A stretch of 34,035 nucleotides of DNA. It comes from Clostridiales bacterium. Lineage in GTDB: Bacteria; Bacillota; Clostridia; Christensenellales; UBA1242. Under the pieces are notes generated by a model that did not search any database, had not been told where the DNA came from, and worked only from the letters and a program-made list of their open reading frames with translations. Location of the stretch: NCBI GenBank assembly GCA_015055815.1, contig SVHM01000009.1, positions 1 through 34,035 on the forward strand. The letters are read 5' to 3'. Below are positions 1-6,159 of the stretch, in pieces; the first letter of the stretch is position 1; each line of letters begins with the position of its first letter. The position numbers and the translations under genes were made by a program.

Positions 1-196
1 CTTGTGTTACTTTATCAACAACAGCCTCAGCACCTTCTTCAATTAGTGGAGCACAACTTCCAAACCATTGACAAATTTGCTGACCGAAAGTAACACCATT
101 TACTGCACAACCAATAGCGATTGCTAAGCAAAATAGTGCAATAGTTCCTACAATACCTGTTACAATACCTAATATATATCTAGTTGTTTCAGACAT
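1..196 (-). CDS. Small membrane protein of the mobile element, 3' end cut by window edge
   Basis: The leftward frame starts at an ATG at 196, behind a strong Shine-Dalgarno (AAAGGAGGA, about 202-210), and is still open at position 1. The 65 visible residues begin MSETTRYILGIVTG. They hold one hydrophobic helix (about residues 7-32, Ile/Val/Gly/Ala-rich) with several cysteines just after it, then an acidic amphipathic stretch (LIEEGAEAVVDKV). It lies 28 bp downstream of the 114-aa gene, in the same operon. A short single-helix membrane protein here could be a coat-like or holin-like protein, but no family is recognised. Confidence 0.6.
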   Translation of the reverse strand, partial: MSETTRYILGIVTGIVGTIALFCLAIAIGCAVNGVTFGQQICQWFGSCAPLIEEGAEAVVDKVTQ

Positions 197-224
197 TTTA
201 GTCCTCCTTTATTAAGTTATTTGC

Positions 225-569
225 TTATCTCATAAGCATATTAAGTAAAGATTTATCTGATGCTCTAAATGGCTTAATTGGGCACTCATAAACTTCACCG
301 TTCTCATCAATAGACTGAACTGTATATGTGTTACCTTTAATAACATTTCCTGTTGCATCATCTTTAATTTCATAAGGTTTAGCAATTAAATCTGCTTTCA
401 TTTCTTTACCGAAAACAATATCTAATACTGTGTATCCACCTTTGTCTGGTGGTGTAACTGCAATTCTTGCTTCAACACCTCTAACAACACCTTTAATGAA
501 ATATGTAAAATATGTTTTTCCATCTTTTTCGTAGGTTTCTCTTTCAACCATTAACTTCTTATTTTTCAT
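225..569 (-). CDS. Mobile-element protein, 114 aa, possibly a single-stranded-DNA-binding-type protein
   Basis: An intact leftward gene of 114 aa starts at ATG 569, with AAGGAGATAATTA upstream. It is soluble and mixed alpha/beta, with short beta-rich segments (TYFTYFIKGVVRG, ARIAVTPPD, GYTVLDIVFG) and a polar C-terminus ending near FRASDKSLLNMLMR. It has no signal peptide or membrane helix. Its size, beta content and position between another small gene and a membrane protein resemble the helix-destabilising protein of small ssDNA elements. That is a contextual guess, not a motif-based call. It lies 24 bp downstream of the 87-aa gene and is very probably co-transcribed with it. Confidence 0.75.
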   Translation of the reverse strand: MKNKKLMVERETYEKDGKTYFTYFIKGVVRGVEARIAVTPPDKGGYTVLDIVFGKEMKADLIAKPYEIKDDATGNVIKGNTYTVQSIDENGEVYECPIKPFRASDKSLLNMLMR

Positions 570-593
570 TAATTATCTCCTTGTAATATTCAA

Positions 594-857
594 TTATTTG
601 CCTTTACCAATAATCTTAGAAAGGGCTTTTGCTTCAGCTTTTGTTTTACCTTTATCTAAAGCATCTTTGTACTTAAATAGTCCTGCATGATCGCTCTGAC
701 ACATTAAGTAACCAGAACGAAGTCCTGCCTCGAAATCTGTAAGTTCATTACCTTCTTTTTGTCCGTGCATATGAACTTTATTTTTTCTTTCTTCTGCAAA
801 ACTCTTAGCTCTCTTATTTGGAACTAACCATCTTCTCTCTTTCTTTTCCTTTGCCAT
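594..857 (-). CDS. Mobile-element conserved small basic protein, 87 aa
   Basis: An intact leftward gene starts at ATG 857, with AAGGAGAAAGATAA in front of it. The 87-aa product is strongly basic: the N-terminus MAKEKKERRWLVPNKRAK and the C-terminus rich in Lys/Ala (KGKTKAEAKALSKIIGKGK) flank a central LTDFEAGLRSGYLMCQSDH segment. No transmembrane helix is seen. The charge suggests nucleic-acid contact. It is the first gene after the structured region 936-1162, so it probably heads the late part of the leftward operon. Function is unknown. Confidence 0.75.
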   Translation of the reverse strand: MAKEKKERRWLVPNKRAKSFAEERKNKVHMHGQKEGNELTDFEAGLRSGYLMCQSDHAGLFKYKDALDKGKTKAEAKALSKIIGKGK

Positions 858-1195
858 TTATCTTTCTCCTTATAGTTTTATTTTGTAGTGCCCGTTTTAC
901 CGATAGCTCAGCTAATCGCAATATTTAATTGTCGTGTGTAATCAATAAGACAGAATATATAAATAATAGAACAAACACATTCTCGGTGATTGAGTGTGGT
1001 GGCCACCTTTAATCTATATAGAACACTCGCAATCAACAAATTCAAAAATTGCATCTGCTATTGATTACACTTGGAGTATAGCCCATATAGAAAATTTCCA
1101 CCAGAACCACAACCCGAACAAAACCATACCAAAACCGAACAAAACCATACCAAAACCAAAACTTTTCTAGACCTATAAACGAAAAAAAGAGCAAG
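858..1195. other. Non-coding structured region: nested inverted repeats, candidate replication or packaging origin
   Basis: No credible gene lies in these 338 bases. An outer inverted repeat GTGTAATCAAT (936-946) / ATTGATTACAC (1060-1070) encloses an imperfect hairpin, TGATTGAGTGT (987-997) with ACACTCGCAATCA (1023-1035). That hairpin contains the perfect 10-bp palindrome GGTGGCCACC (998-1007). Such nested structure between small genes is typical of rolling-circle origins and of filamentous-phage intergenic regions, but no nick-site consensus is recognised. Tandem repeats at 1115-1156 follow on the right. Confidence 0.5.
1115..1156. repeat. Two tandem copies of a 21-bp repeat
   Basis: CGAACAAAACCATACCAAAAC occurs at 1115-1135 and again, identically, at 1136-1156, followed by a partial CAAAAC. 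Read leftward it is G/T-rich (GTTTTGGTATGGTTTTGTTCG). Similar A/C-rich, less regular sequence recurs at about 1961-2035. The copies could be iteron-like protein-binding sites. Confidence 0.85.
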
Positions 1196-1516
1196 TCAAT
1201 TTGACTTGCTTTCTGCATTGTTTAATTTTGTTTGAAAGAATTTTAATAAACTTTTATTGAGTCTGTGTACATATTCAGGAGTATATCCTAACATATCTGA
1301 TAATGATTCCTGTGTGTGATTTTGCAAATACAAACTAACATATAAATCGTATAGTTTAGGATTTGCTGACTGAATTGCATTATTGTATTTATTTACTGTT
1401 TCCATTATTTCATTCACACCTGTACTTTCAAATGCTTCATCAAAAACCTTTTTTCTAGCATAGTAGTATTTAATGTTTTTCAAATCTTCTCGAATTAAAC
1501 TTAAAGTAATTGGCAT
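1196..1516 (-). CDS. Sigma-like / ArpU-type helix-turn-helix transcriptional regulator of the element
   Basis: A 106-aa leftward gene starts at ATG 1516, directly behind a near-perfect Shine-Dalgarno (GGAGAGGAGGTAAAT). The C-terminal 45 residues read as a sigma region-4-like helix-turn-helix (LYLQNHTQESLSDMLGY, then TPEYVHRLNKSLLKFF). This matches the layout of the DUF1492/ArpU/RinA group of phage late-gene regulators. The N-terminal half is helical and polar. It is the first well-supported gene downstream of the SOS-box promoter at 1698-1726, so it probably relays DNA-damage induction to the downstream genes at 857 and below. Family assignment is by pattern only. Confidence 0.7.
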   Translation of the reverse strand: MPITLSLIREDLKNIKYYYARKKVFDEAFESTGVNEIMETVNKYNNAIQSANPKLYDLYVSLYLQNHTQESLSDMLGYTPEYVHRLNKSLLKFFQTKLNNAESKSN

Positions 1517-1552
1517 ATTTACCTCCTCTCCCTAGATACATAAAGTTTGAAT

Positions 1553-1693
1553 TTAATAAACTATATTTATATGGTTGGGAAGTCCAATACAATAGTCTAT
1601 CATCTTTTGTATCTTCCTAACTCTTGCTGTGTTGGGGCGAACCAGCATTGTTTTAACGGACTTAATGTTTTTGTTGATTGCATCATTCAACAT
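1553..1693 (-). CDS. Possible 46-aa leaderless ORF directly under the SOS promoter
   Basis: This leftward frame starts MLNDAINKNIKSVKTML and ends at a TAA at 1553-1555. Its ATG (1691-1693) falls almost exactly on the expected transcription start of the promoter at 1698-1726, so it would need leaderless translation. There is no Shine-Dalgarno. The product is basic (several Arg/Lys) and looks protein-like, but it could equally be an untranslated leader of the downstream regulator gene. Weak call. Confidence 0.25.
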   Translation of the reverse strand: MLNDAINKNIKSVKTMLVRPNTARVRKIQKMIDYCIGLPNHINIVY

Positions 1694-1697
1694 TGTT

Positions 1698-1726
1698 ATT
1701 ATATAGAACAAATGTTCTATTGTCAA
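1698..1726 (-). promoter_or_regulatory. Consensus sigma-A promoter driving the leftward module
   Basis: Read leftward, a TTGACA -35 (1721-1726) and a TATAAT -10 (1698-1703), both perfect, are separated by exactly 17 bp. Transcription should start near 1691 and run into the HTH regulator gene (1516-1196) and beyond. Confidence 0.85.
1706..1717. promoter_or_regulatory. LexA (SOS) box within the promoter spacer
   Basis: GAACAAATGTTC matches the Gram-positive LexA/DinR core GAAC-N4-GTTC. It sits wholly between the -35 and -10 of the leftward promoter and is extended to an 8-bp-arm palindrome (ATAGAACA-AA-TGTTCTAT, 1703-1720). LexA bound here would block RNA polymerase, so the element should be de-repressed by DNA damage. 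Confidence 0.8.
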
Positions 1727-1740
1727 GAGTTCTACAAAAG

Positions 1741-1896
1741 TTATTTGGACTTCTTTTTCAAATATAGTCTTAACTTGATTTCAAGTTCGGAAGTCAATAT
1801 GTCTAACACATCTTGGGGAATGCAATTTATATTAGGTTTATCATTAATATAAACTACTAATCCTGTATTATTACTTTTTATATTGACTTCTTGCAA
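1741..1896 (-). CDS. Small protein, 51 aa, TTG start, unknown function
   Basis: The leftward frame runs from a TTG (1894-1896) to TAA (1741-1743). The start is supported by a textbook Shine-Dalgarno, AAGGAGGTGAAC, ending 5 nt upstream of the TTG. The product begins MQEVNIKSNNTGLVVYIND and ends in a basic tail (LRLYLKKKSK). It is soluble, with no recognised domain. The small size, strong ribosome site and position immediately upstream of the SOS promoter suggest an element-encoded regulator or accessory protein. A 101-aa rightward frame across the same DNA has no ribosome site and is rejected. Confidence 0.6.
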   Translation of the reverse strand: MQEVNIKSNNTGLVVYINDKPNINCIPQDVLDILTSELEIKLRLYLKKKSK

Positions 1897-2294
1897 ATGT
1901 TCACCTCCTTGTTAATTTGTTACTTCCACAATAACTGAAATTTTAAGTTTTGAGAAGAACCTATACCAAAACAAAACAATACCTAAACCAAAACAAAATA
2001 TAACAAAACCATAACAAAACTAGAACCAAACCAAAACATAAGCAACAAACCAAATTGCTTTTGTTGGGTGGTTGGTAAACCTTAATTCGCATCTCTTTTT
2101 GAGGTTTTGATTATATCATATAATCTCGCACTCCAAAGGGGGCATACGATATCGCTTAAACCATTAAATGAAAATATCTTAAAGACAATATAGTAGCCCT
2201 TTTAGAATTAGGAACAATAAGTCCTTTGTTCGTTGCGAAATTATATGATTTTTTCATTGTCGAAAAAAAATTTTCGACAAAGGAGGTTTACCAT
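1897..2294. other. Non-coding region upstream of the recombinase: A/C-rich repeats and palindromes
   Basis: About 1961-2035 is an irregular A/C-rich run, with many CAAAAC/ACCAAA units, similar in composition to the tandem repeats at 1115-1156. A perfect palindrome GATTATAT-C-ATATAATC lies at 2109-2125 and could be an operator. No further gene is seen until the micropeptide at 2295. No clear sigma-A promoter for the recombinase was recognised. Confidence 0.5.
2258..2279. repeat. Perfect 9-bp inverted repeat overlapping the micropeptide ribosome site
   Basis: TGTCGAAAA (2258-2266), a 4-nt AAAA loop and TTTTCGACA (2271-2279) form a perfect hairpin. Its last base is the first base of the AAAGGAGG Shine-Dalgarno (2279-2286). 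In RNA this stem could restrict access to the ribosome site of the small ORF at 2295. In DNA it could be an operator. Confidence 0.6.
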
Positions 2295-2345
2295 ATGTTT
2301 GGAGCAATTTGGGTAAAGGTTTGGAAATGGTTTGGTTTTGGTTGA
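2295..2345 (+). CDS. Candidate 16-aa Trp-rich cationic micropeptide
   Basis: ATG at 2295 lies 8 nt after a perfect AAAGGAGG (2279-2286) and reads MFGAIWVKVWKWFGFG before TGA at 2343-2345. The peptide holds three Trp, three Phe and two Lys and no acidic residue, so it would be amphipathic and membrane-seeking, like small toxins or leaderless bacteriocins. It ends 69 bp before the recombinase start. It could also be a translated leader that tunes recombinase expression, or a coincidence inside a G/T-rich repeat tract (TTTGG units recur here). Only the ribosome site and the composition argue for a real gene. Confidence 0.35.
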   Translation: MFGAIWVKVWKWFGFG

Positions 2346-2414
2346 GTAAAGGTTCTAACAGATTTACTAAATTCGAATTAAGATTAAATTATAAATTACA
2401 AATTGGAGGTAAAA

Positions 2415-3929
2415 ATGAAAACAGCAGTTATATATGCTAGATATTCTAGCGAAAGACAAACAGAACAATCTATTGAAGGACAATTAAGAGTATGTCAAGA
2501 TTATGCAGATAGAAACGATATTTTAATTGTAGATACCTATATAGACAGAGCTATGACAGGAACAAATGATAACAGAAAAGACTTTCAAAGAATGCTAAAA
2601 AACTGTTCTAAACAAGCTTGGGACTATGTATTGGTATATAAGTTAGATAGATTCAGTAGAAACAAGTATGAAATGGCAATGCACAAAAAGACTTTAAGAG
2701 ATAATGGAATTAAACTTTTATCTGCTATGGAAAATATACCAGATACACCAGAAGGCATAATACTCGAATCTTTGCTTGAGGGTATGGCAGAATATTACTC
2801 GGCAGAACTTTCACAAAAAGTAAGACGAGGTATGAACGAAACGAGACAAAAAGGAAACTATCTTGGTGGATATTTGCTTTATGGTTATTATGTTGAAAAC
2901 AAAAAAGTAAAAATTGATGAAGAAAAAGCGAAAATTGTTAAATATATATTTGAATGTTATGCATCAGGAATATATGTTAAATATATTGTAGAGGAATTAA
3001 CTCGAAATGGTATTCTCAATAAAGGCAAACCTTTTGCTATAAATACAATTTATCAAATGTTGGCAAATGAAAAATATGCAGGTATTGTAAGACACGAAGA
3101 AGAAATTTTTAGAAACATTTATCCACAAATAATACCAGATGAGTTGTTTAAGATCGTTCAAAACAAAATAGCAGAAAACAAATATGGCAGACATAAAGAA
3201 GATATTGTTTACTTGCTTAAAAACAAGATGAAATGTGGCTATTGTGGAAGAACAATAGGTGCAGATAGTGGAACTTCTAAAAGTGGCAATATAATGAGAT
3301 ATTATAAATGTATTGGAAGAAAGAAAGGAACAAAATGTACAAAATCTATTATGAGAAAAGAAGTATTAGAAGAATTGGTTGTAGATACTACATTAAAGAT
3401 ATTTAATACAACTGAAAACATAAGAGATATTGCAATTAAAGTTTTTGACAAATACAATAAAAATACAGAAGATGAAACTTTAATAGCACTTTTAACAAAA
3501 GAAAAAATAGATAAAAACAAAGCACTTGATAATTTACTATCCTGTATGGAACAGGGCATTATTACAAGTTCAACAAAAGCTAGAATTGAAAAACTTGAAA
3601 AAGATTTACAAGATATAGAAAACAATATAGCATTAGCAAGAGTTCGAAACAAGTTCACTACAACAAAAGAAGATATAGTTAAATTTATCAAAACGAGCTT
3701 AAAGAAAGAACCTGCCACAATGTTAAAATTACTGATAGATAAAATTGTCTTATACGATGATAAGATAGAAATATATTACAACTACATAACAAATAAAAAG
3801 AAACCTGATGGAGATAACAACCATCAGGCTTTTTGTTTATATAAAGGAACATTTACAACTATAATTAATAGTTATAAATATGGACAAGAAGACCAGGAAT
3901 TGAATATAGAAACCACTGCATATATATAA
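2415..3929 (+). CDS. Large serine recombinase (element integrase)
   Basis: This 504-aa site-specific recombinase of the large serine family catalyses integration and excision of the element. The N-terminal resolvase domain (residues 1-145) holds the YARYSSERQ motif with nucleophile Ser11, and the YKLDRFSRN segment supplies conserved arginines (R79, R82). A recombinase domain (about 155-255) is followed by a zinc ribbon with C274, C277, C299 and C308, then a long Lys/Glu coiled-coil (about 340-420) and a C-terminal tail. Length fits the family. I chose ATG 2415 (GGAGGT at 2405-2410) over an in-frame TTG at 2403, which overlaps the ribosome site. The gene runs rightward to the presumed attachment junction, opposite to the rest of the element. 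Confidence 0.95.
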   Translation: MKTAVIYARYSSERQTEQSIEGQLRVCQDYADRNDILIVDTYIDRAMTGTNDNRKDFQRMLKNCSKQAWDYVLVYKLDRFSRNKYEMAMHKKTLRDNGIKLLSAMENIPDTPEGIILESLLEGMAEYYSAELSQKVRRGMNETRQKGNYLGGYLLYGYYVENKKVKIDEEKAKIVKYIFECYASGIYVKYIVEELTRNGILNKGKPFAINTIYQMLANEKYAGIVRHEEEIFRNIYPQIIPDELFKIVQNKIAENKYGRHKEDIVYLLKNKMKCGYCGRTIGADSGTSKSGNIMRYYKCIGRKKGTKCTKSIMRKEVLEELVVDTTLKIFNTTENIRDIAIKVFDKYNKNTEDETLIALLTKEKIDKNKALDNLLSCMEQGIITSSTKARIEKLEKDLQDIENNIALARVRNKFTTTKEDIVKFIKTSLKKEPATMLKLLIDKIVLYDDKIEIYYNYITNKKKPDGDNNHQAFCLYKGTFTTIINSYKYGQEDQELNIETTAYI

Positions 3930-4254
3930 AATTATGTATAAAAATGCAAAATTTTCAAACAATAAAATGGCTGAATATAGGCGATTTTTAAGTGTTCAAC
4001 TAGGGTTCGTGGGTGCCAGCCAAACAAAATCTAATCCGAGCCCGATAGGGTAACGGATTTTTTATTTGCTTTGTGTATATGATTAGCAGATTATGTCTGC
4101 CGACAACGCCGTTGTCTCAAACTCCATTTTAACGTTCAGAACATCACTTAATTCCACCCGAGAACTGACCCTTACTTATGGAATACTGTAAAAACTGCCC
4201 TCCACTTTATTTTATTATTGTTATACTTAACTAAAATAAATTTTTTTAAATTTA
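3930..4254. other. Presumed right junction of the element, terminator and tandem hairpins
   Basis: No gene is seen. After the recombinase stop come about 90 AT-rich bases, then a less AT-rich segment with a tRNA-T-arm-like GGGTTCGTGGG followed by TGCCAGCCA (4001-4022), and a terminator. Two small perfect hairpins follow: GCAGA-TTATG-TCTGC (4086-4100) and GACAAC-GCC-GTTGTC (4102-4116). The segment at 4001-4022 could be a relic of the target gene's 3' end, but it does not fold as a tRNA and I do not call one. Confidence 0.45.
4030..4062 (+). terminator. Intrinsic terminator after the recombinase
   Basis: AATCCG and CGGATT pair around an inner CCC-GATA-GGG stem and are followed by TTTTTTATTT. 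It is oriented rightward and separates the recombinase from the protease gene. Confidence 0.75.
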
Positions 4255-4257
4255 GTG

Positions 4258-4286
4258 TTGACAAAATTTTTAACTGGGTATATAAT
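4258..4286 (+). promoter_or_regulatory. Consensus promoter for the protease-toxin-immunity operon
   Basis: TTGACA (4258-4263), a 17-bp spacer and TATAAT (4281-4286) form a perfect sigma-A-type promoter. Transcription would begin at about 4293, only a few bases before the ATG at 4297. The first gene is therefore either leaderless or translated from a very short leader. Confidence 0.75.
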
Positions 4287-4296
4287 GAAGTCAATT

Positions 4297-5007
4297 ATGA
4301 AAAAGAAAGTTGTAATCAGTATATTTGTATTTACAATAATCGTCAGTTTATTAAGTCTTGGATTTAATATGTATTTTTTAGCCACTAAGCCTAAAAGCCC
4401 TAGTGGCATTTTTAATTCTGTAAAAAACAGCATATTAGAAATTAAAGCAGAAACCGAAAATGTTGGAGAAAGTTATGGCTCAGCTGTAATTATTTCAGAA
4501 GACGGCACTATTATTACCAATGCACATGTTGTTACATACAAACAATTAGGTGAAAGTCATGTTTTTGATAATATTTCCGTTAGGTTTATTGATGAAGAAA
4601 GTTTTAGAAAAGTAAACATAATAAAATACGATATCGATTTAGATATCGCTATACTCAAGATAGAATGTGATAGGAATTTATCTCCTATTAAATTTGGAGA
4701 TGACAGCAAACTAAAGCATGGCGATAGTGTTTATGCGATAGGAAATATGAGTAATTATGGCATTTCTATTACAAGTGGAATTGTATCCATCCCACACATC
4801 AATGTTTCATATGAAGATAAAATCAGAAATGTTATTCAATGCGATATAACTATATCCGACGGAAATAGTGGCGGTGCATTAGTTGATCAAAACGGAAAGC
4901 TTTTAGGTCTTACTACTTTTAGATTAAAAGATAAATCTAACAATGTTATCTATGGTATTTCTTATAGTATTCCTGCAGGTACTATAATGGAATATATAAA
5001 AAATTAA
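4297..5007 (+). CDS. Membrane-anchored trypsin-like serine protease (HtrA-type catalytic domain, no PDZ)
   Basis: The 236-aa protein has a Lys-rich N-terminus and one hydrophobic helix (about residues 5-28) acting as signal anchor, then an extracytoplasmic S1C-type protease domain. The triad is visible: His77 in TNAHVV, Asp116 in DLDIAIL and Ser191 in DGNSGGALV. There is no PDZ domain, so it is shorter than DegP/HtrA. ATG 4297 is preferred because the promoter -10 covers the upstream ATG at 4285 and earlier starts. No Shine-Dalgarno is seen for either ATG. It lies 14 bp upstream of the toxin-like gene in the same operon, so a role in maturing or releasing that secreted protein is an attractive inference. 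Confidence 0.85.
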   Translation: MKKKVVISIFVFTIIVSLLSLGFNMYFLATKPKSPSGIFNSVKNSILEIKAETENVGESYGSAVIISEDGTIITNAHVVTYKQLGESHVFDNISVRFIDEESFRKVNIIKYDIDLDIAILKIECDRNLSPIKFGDDSKLKHGDSVYAIGNMSNYGISITSGIVSIPHINVSYEDKIRNVIQCDITISDGNSGGALVDQNGKLLGLTTFRLKDKSNNVIYGISYSIPAGTIMEYIKN

Positions 5008-5021
5008 TTTAGGAGGGAAAA

Positions 5022-6146
5022 ATGACTAAGAAAAGAAAACTCAACTTTTCGATACTTTCTATTTGTTTAGCACTCACATGTCTTCTTACATATTGTTTAA
5101 CAAATTACTTCCAAGCAAAACACATAAGCACTCAAGCAGTTGTAAGAACAATTGATGCAACTCCAAATGAAATTGATTACCAGAGTATTTTTGCTGAATT
5201 TGAAGATGCAAAACTAGAAACCCAAGGAACAATAACCACTTTTGAAGGCACGAAACCCATATCTCTAAAAGATTTAGCCGAACTGGACAATCTGTCCGAA
5301 AGCGATATTGCGACTTGCGAAAGCATTTCAGTAACTTATCATTTTAGTTACGACTCTCAAACCAATCTTGTAACACTATCAGCAGAAACTAAAAATGGTG
5401 AACACATTGTCGAAGTTGAAGAAATTCAAGGAATAGCATTTCAAAATGAACTTGGTAACATTGACGCATTGCTTGATGTAGATGGAGAATATATATTACT
5501 TAGCGAAATGCAAGATATGGGTATGATCCAAAATTGTGGATGGTTCAAAAAATTATGGAAAAAGGTTGTTGTTGCAACCGTTGTTGTTGTTGCCGTAGCC
5601 GCAGTTGCCGCAGTAACTGTAGCAACCTGTGGCGCTGGTCTTGGAGCATGTATTGCCGCAGGTGCGGCAGCTGGAGCAGTTGCCGGTGGCGTTGCTGGAG
5701 GCTTGATTTCATATTCAGAATATGGTAAACTAGACTGGAGATGGATTGTAGGAGGCGCAGTTATTGGCGGAGCACTTGGCGCAGTAACAGGATGGGGAGT
5801 TGGCTCAGCCATGGGCGCTGGTGGAGCAACAGCAGGAGCGAGTGGCACAACAACAAAAAGCACTCAATCTGTAATAGACGCAGCTAAAAACGGAAAATTA
5901 GACTTTTCAAACTCAATAAAAAATAAAAGTTATTTCCAAAAAGGCAGTTCAGACTATAGATCATATTACGAACAAGCAAATACTATTTCTCACGAAATAA
6001 TGAAGGCAAAGAATCCCGTAGTAGAAAGTGGAACTAATTATTTAAAATGGACTGTTGAAGGCGCTAAAAACTCTACAAAAGGAGTTTGGGAATTAGTTAT
6101 AGATCCTGCAAAGAAAACTATTGTGCATTTCTTATTTAGAACTTAA
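5022..6146 (+). CDS. Secreted polymorphic-toxin-like protein with glycine/alanine zipper and C-terminal toxin-like domain
   Basis: The 374-aa protein starts at ATG 5022 after TTTAGGAGGGAAAA. Residues 1-30 form a signal peptide or anchor (KKRKLNFSILSICLALTCLL). Residues 40-175 are a soluble N-terminal region. Residues 181-275 are hydrophobic and Ala/Gly/Val-rich with glycine-zipper spacing. The last 95 residues are polar and end in a compact domain (about 295-374) whose final motif, LKWTVEGAKN...GVWELVIDPAKKTIVHFLF, resembles the end of BECR-fold nuclease toxins of polymorphic systems. Exact toxin family is not certain. The next gene, 13 bp downstream, is a plausible immunity protein, and a secreted-type protease gene precedes it. 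The Ala/Gly block is much GC-richer than its neighbours, a codon effect of its composition. Confidence 0.75.
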   Translation: MTKKRKLNFSILSICLALTCLLTYCLTNYFQAKHISTQAVVRTIDATPNEIDYQSIFAEFEDAKLETQGTITTFEGTKPISLKDLAELDNLSESDIATCESISVTYHFSYDSQTNLVTLSAETKNGEHIVEVEEIQGIAFQNELGNIDALLDVDGEYILLSEMQDMGMIQNCGWFKKLWKKVVVATVVVVAVAAVAAVTVATCGAGLGACIAAGAAAGAVAGGVAGGLISYSEYGKLDWRWIVGGAVIGGALGAVTGWGVGSAMGAGGATAGASGTTTKSTQSVIDAAKNGKLDFSNSIKNKSYFQKGSSDYRSYYEQANTISHEIMKAKNPVVESGTNYLKWTVEGAKNSTKGVWELVIDPAKKTIVHFLFRT

Positions 6147-6159
6147 TTAGGAGCAAAAT

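Larger units (their letters stand above)
1..4050. mobile_element. Right-hand part of an integrated mobile element (left end outside window)
   Basis: A large serine recombinase at the right border, a leftward block of small unknown genes, an SOS-box promoter and a repeat-rich non-coding region are grouped here, and housekeeping genes begin only after 6.7 kb. The left border lies outside the window. The right border is placed between the recombinase stop (3929) and the terminator at about 4030-4060, but I cannot define the att core because the partner junction is not visible. Small gene size and a structured intergenic region fit a filamentous-phage-like or small mobilizable element. No Zot/gpI ATPase, Rep protein or relaxase is present in the visible part, so the class is inference. 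Confidence 0.7.

Noticed and set aside
1115..1156. CRISPR-like repeat
   Set aside because: The two 21-bp units are directly tandem, without spacers, and no cas gene is present.
1547..1852. 101-aa rightward open frame in the mobile element
   Set aside because: It lacks a ribosome site, has odd composition (many Cys/Tyr/His) and crosses both the SOS promoter and the better-supported 51-aa leftward gene.
4000..4025. Possible tRNA 3' end (GGGTTCG...GCCAGCCA)
   Set aside because: No acceptor, D or anticodon arms can be paired upstream. At most it is a relic near the attachment site.
5441..5863. 140-aa leftward Pro/Ala-rich frame
   Set aside because: It is the mirror of the Ala/Gly-rich segment of the toxin-like gene and has no ribosome site.
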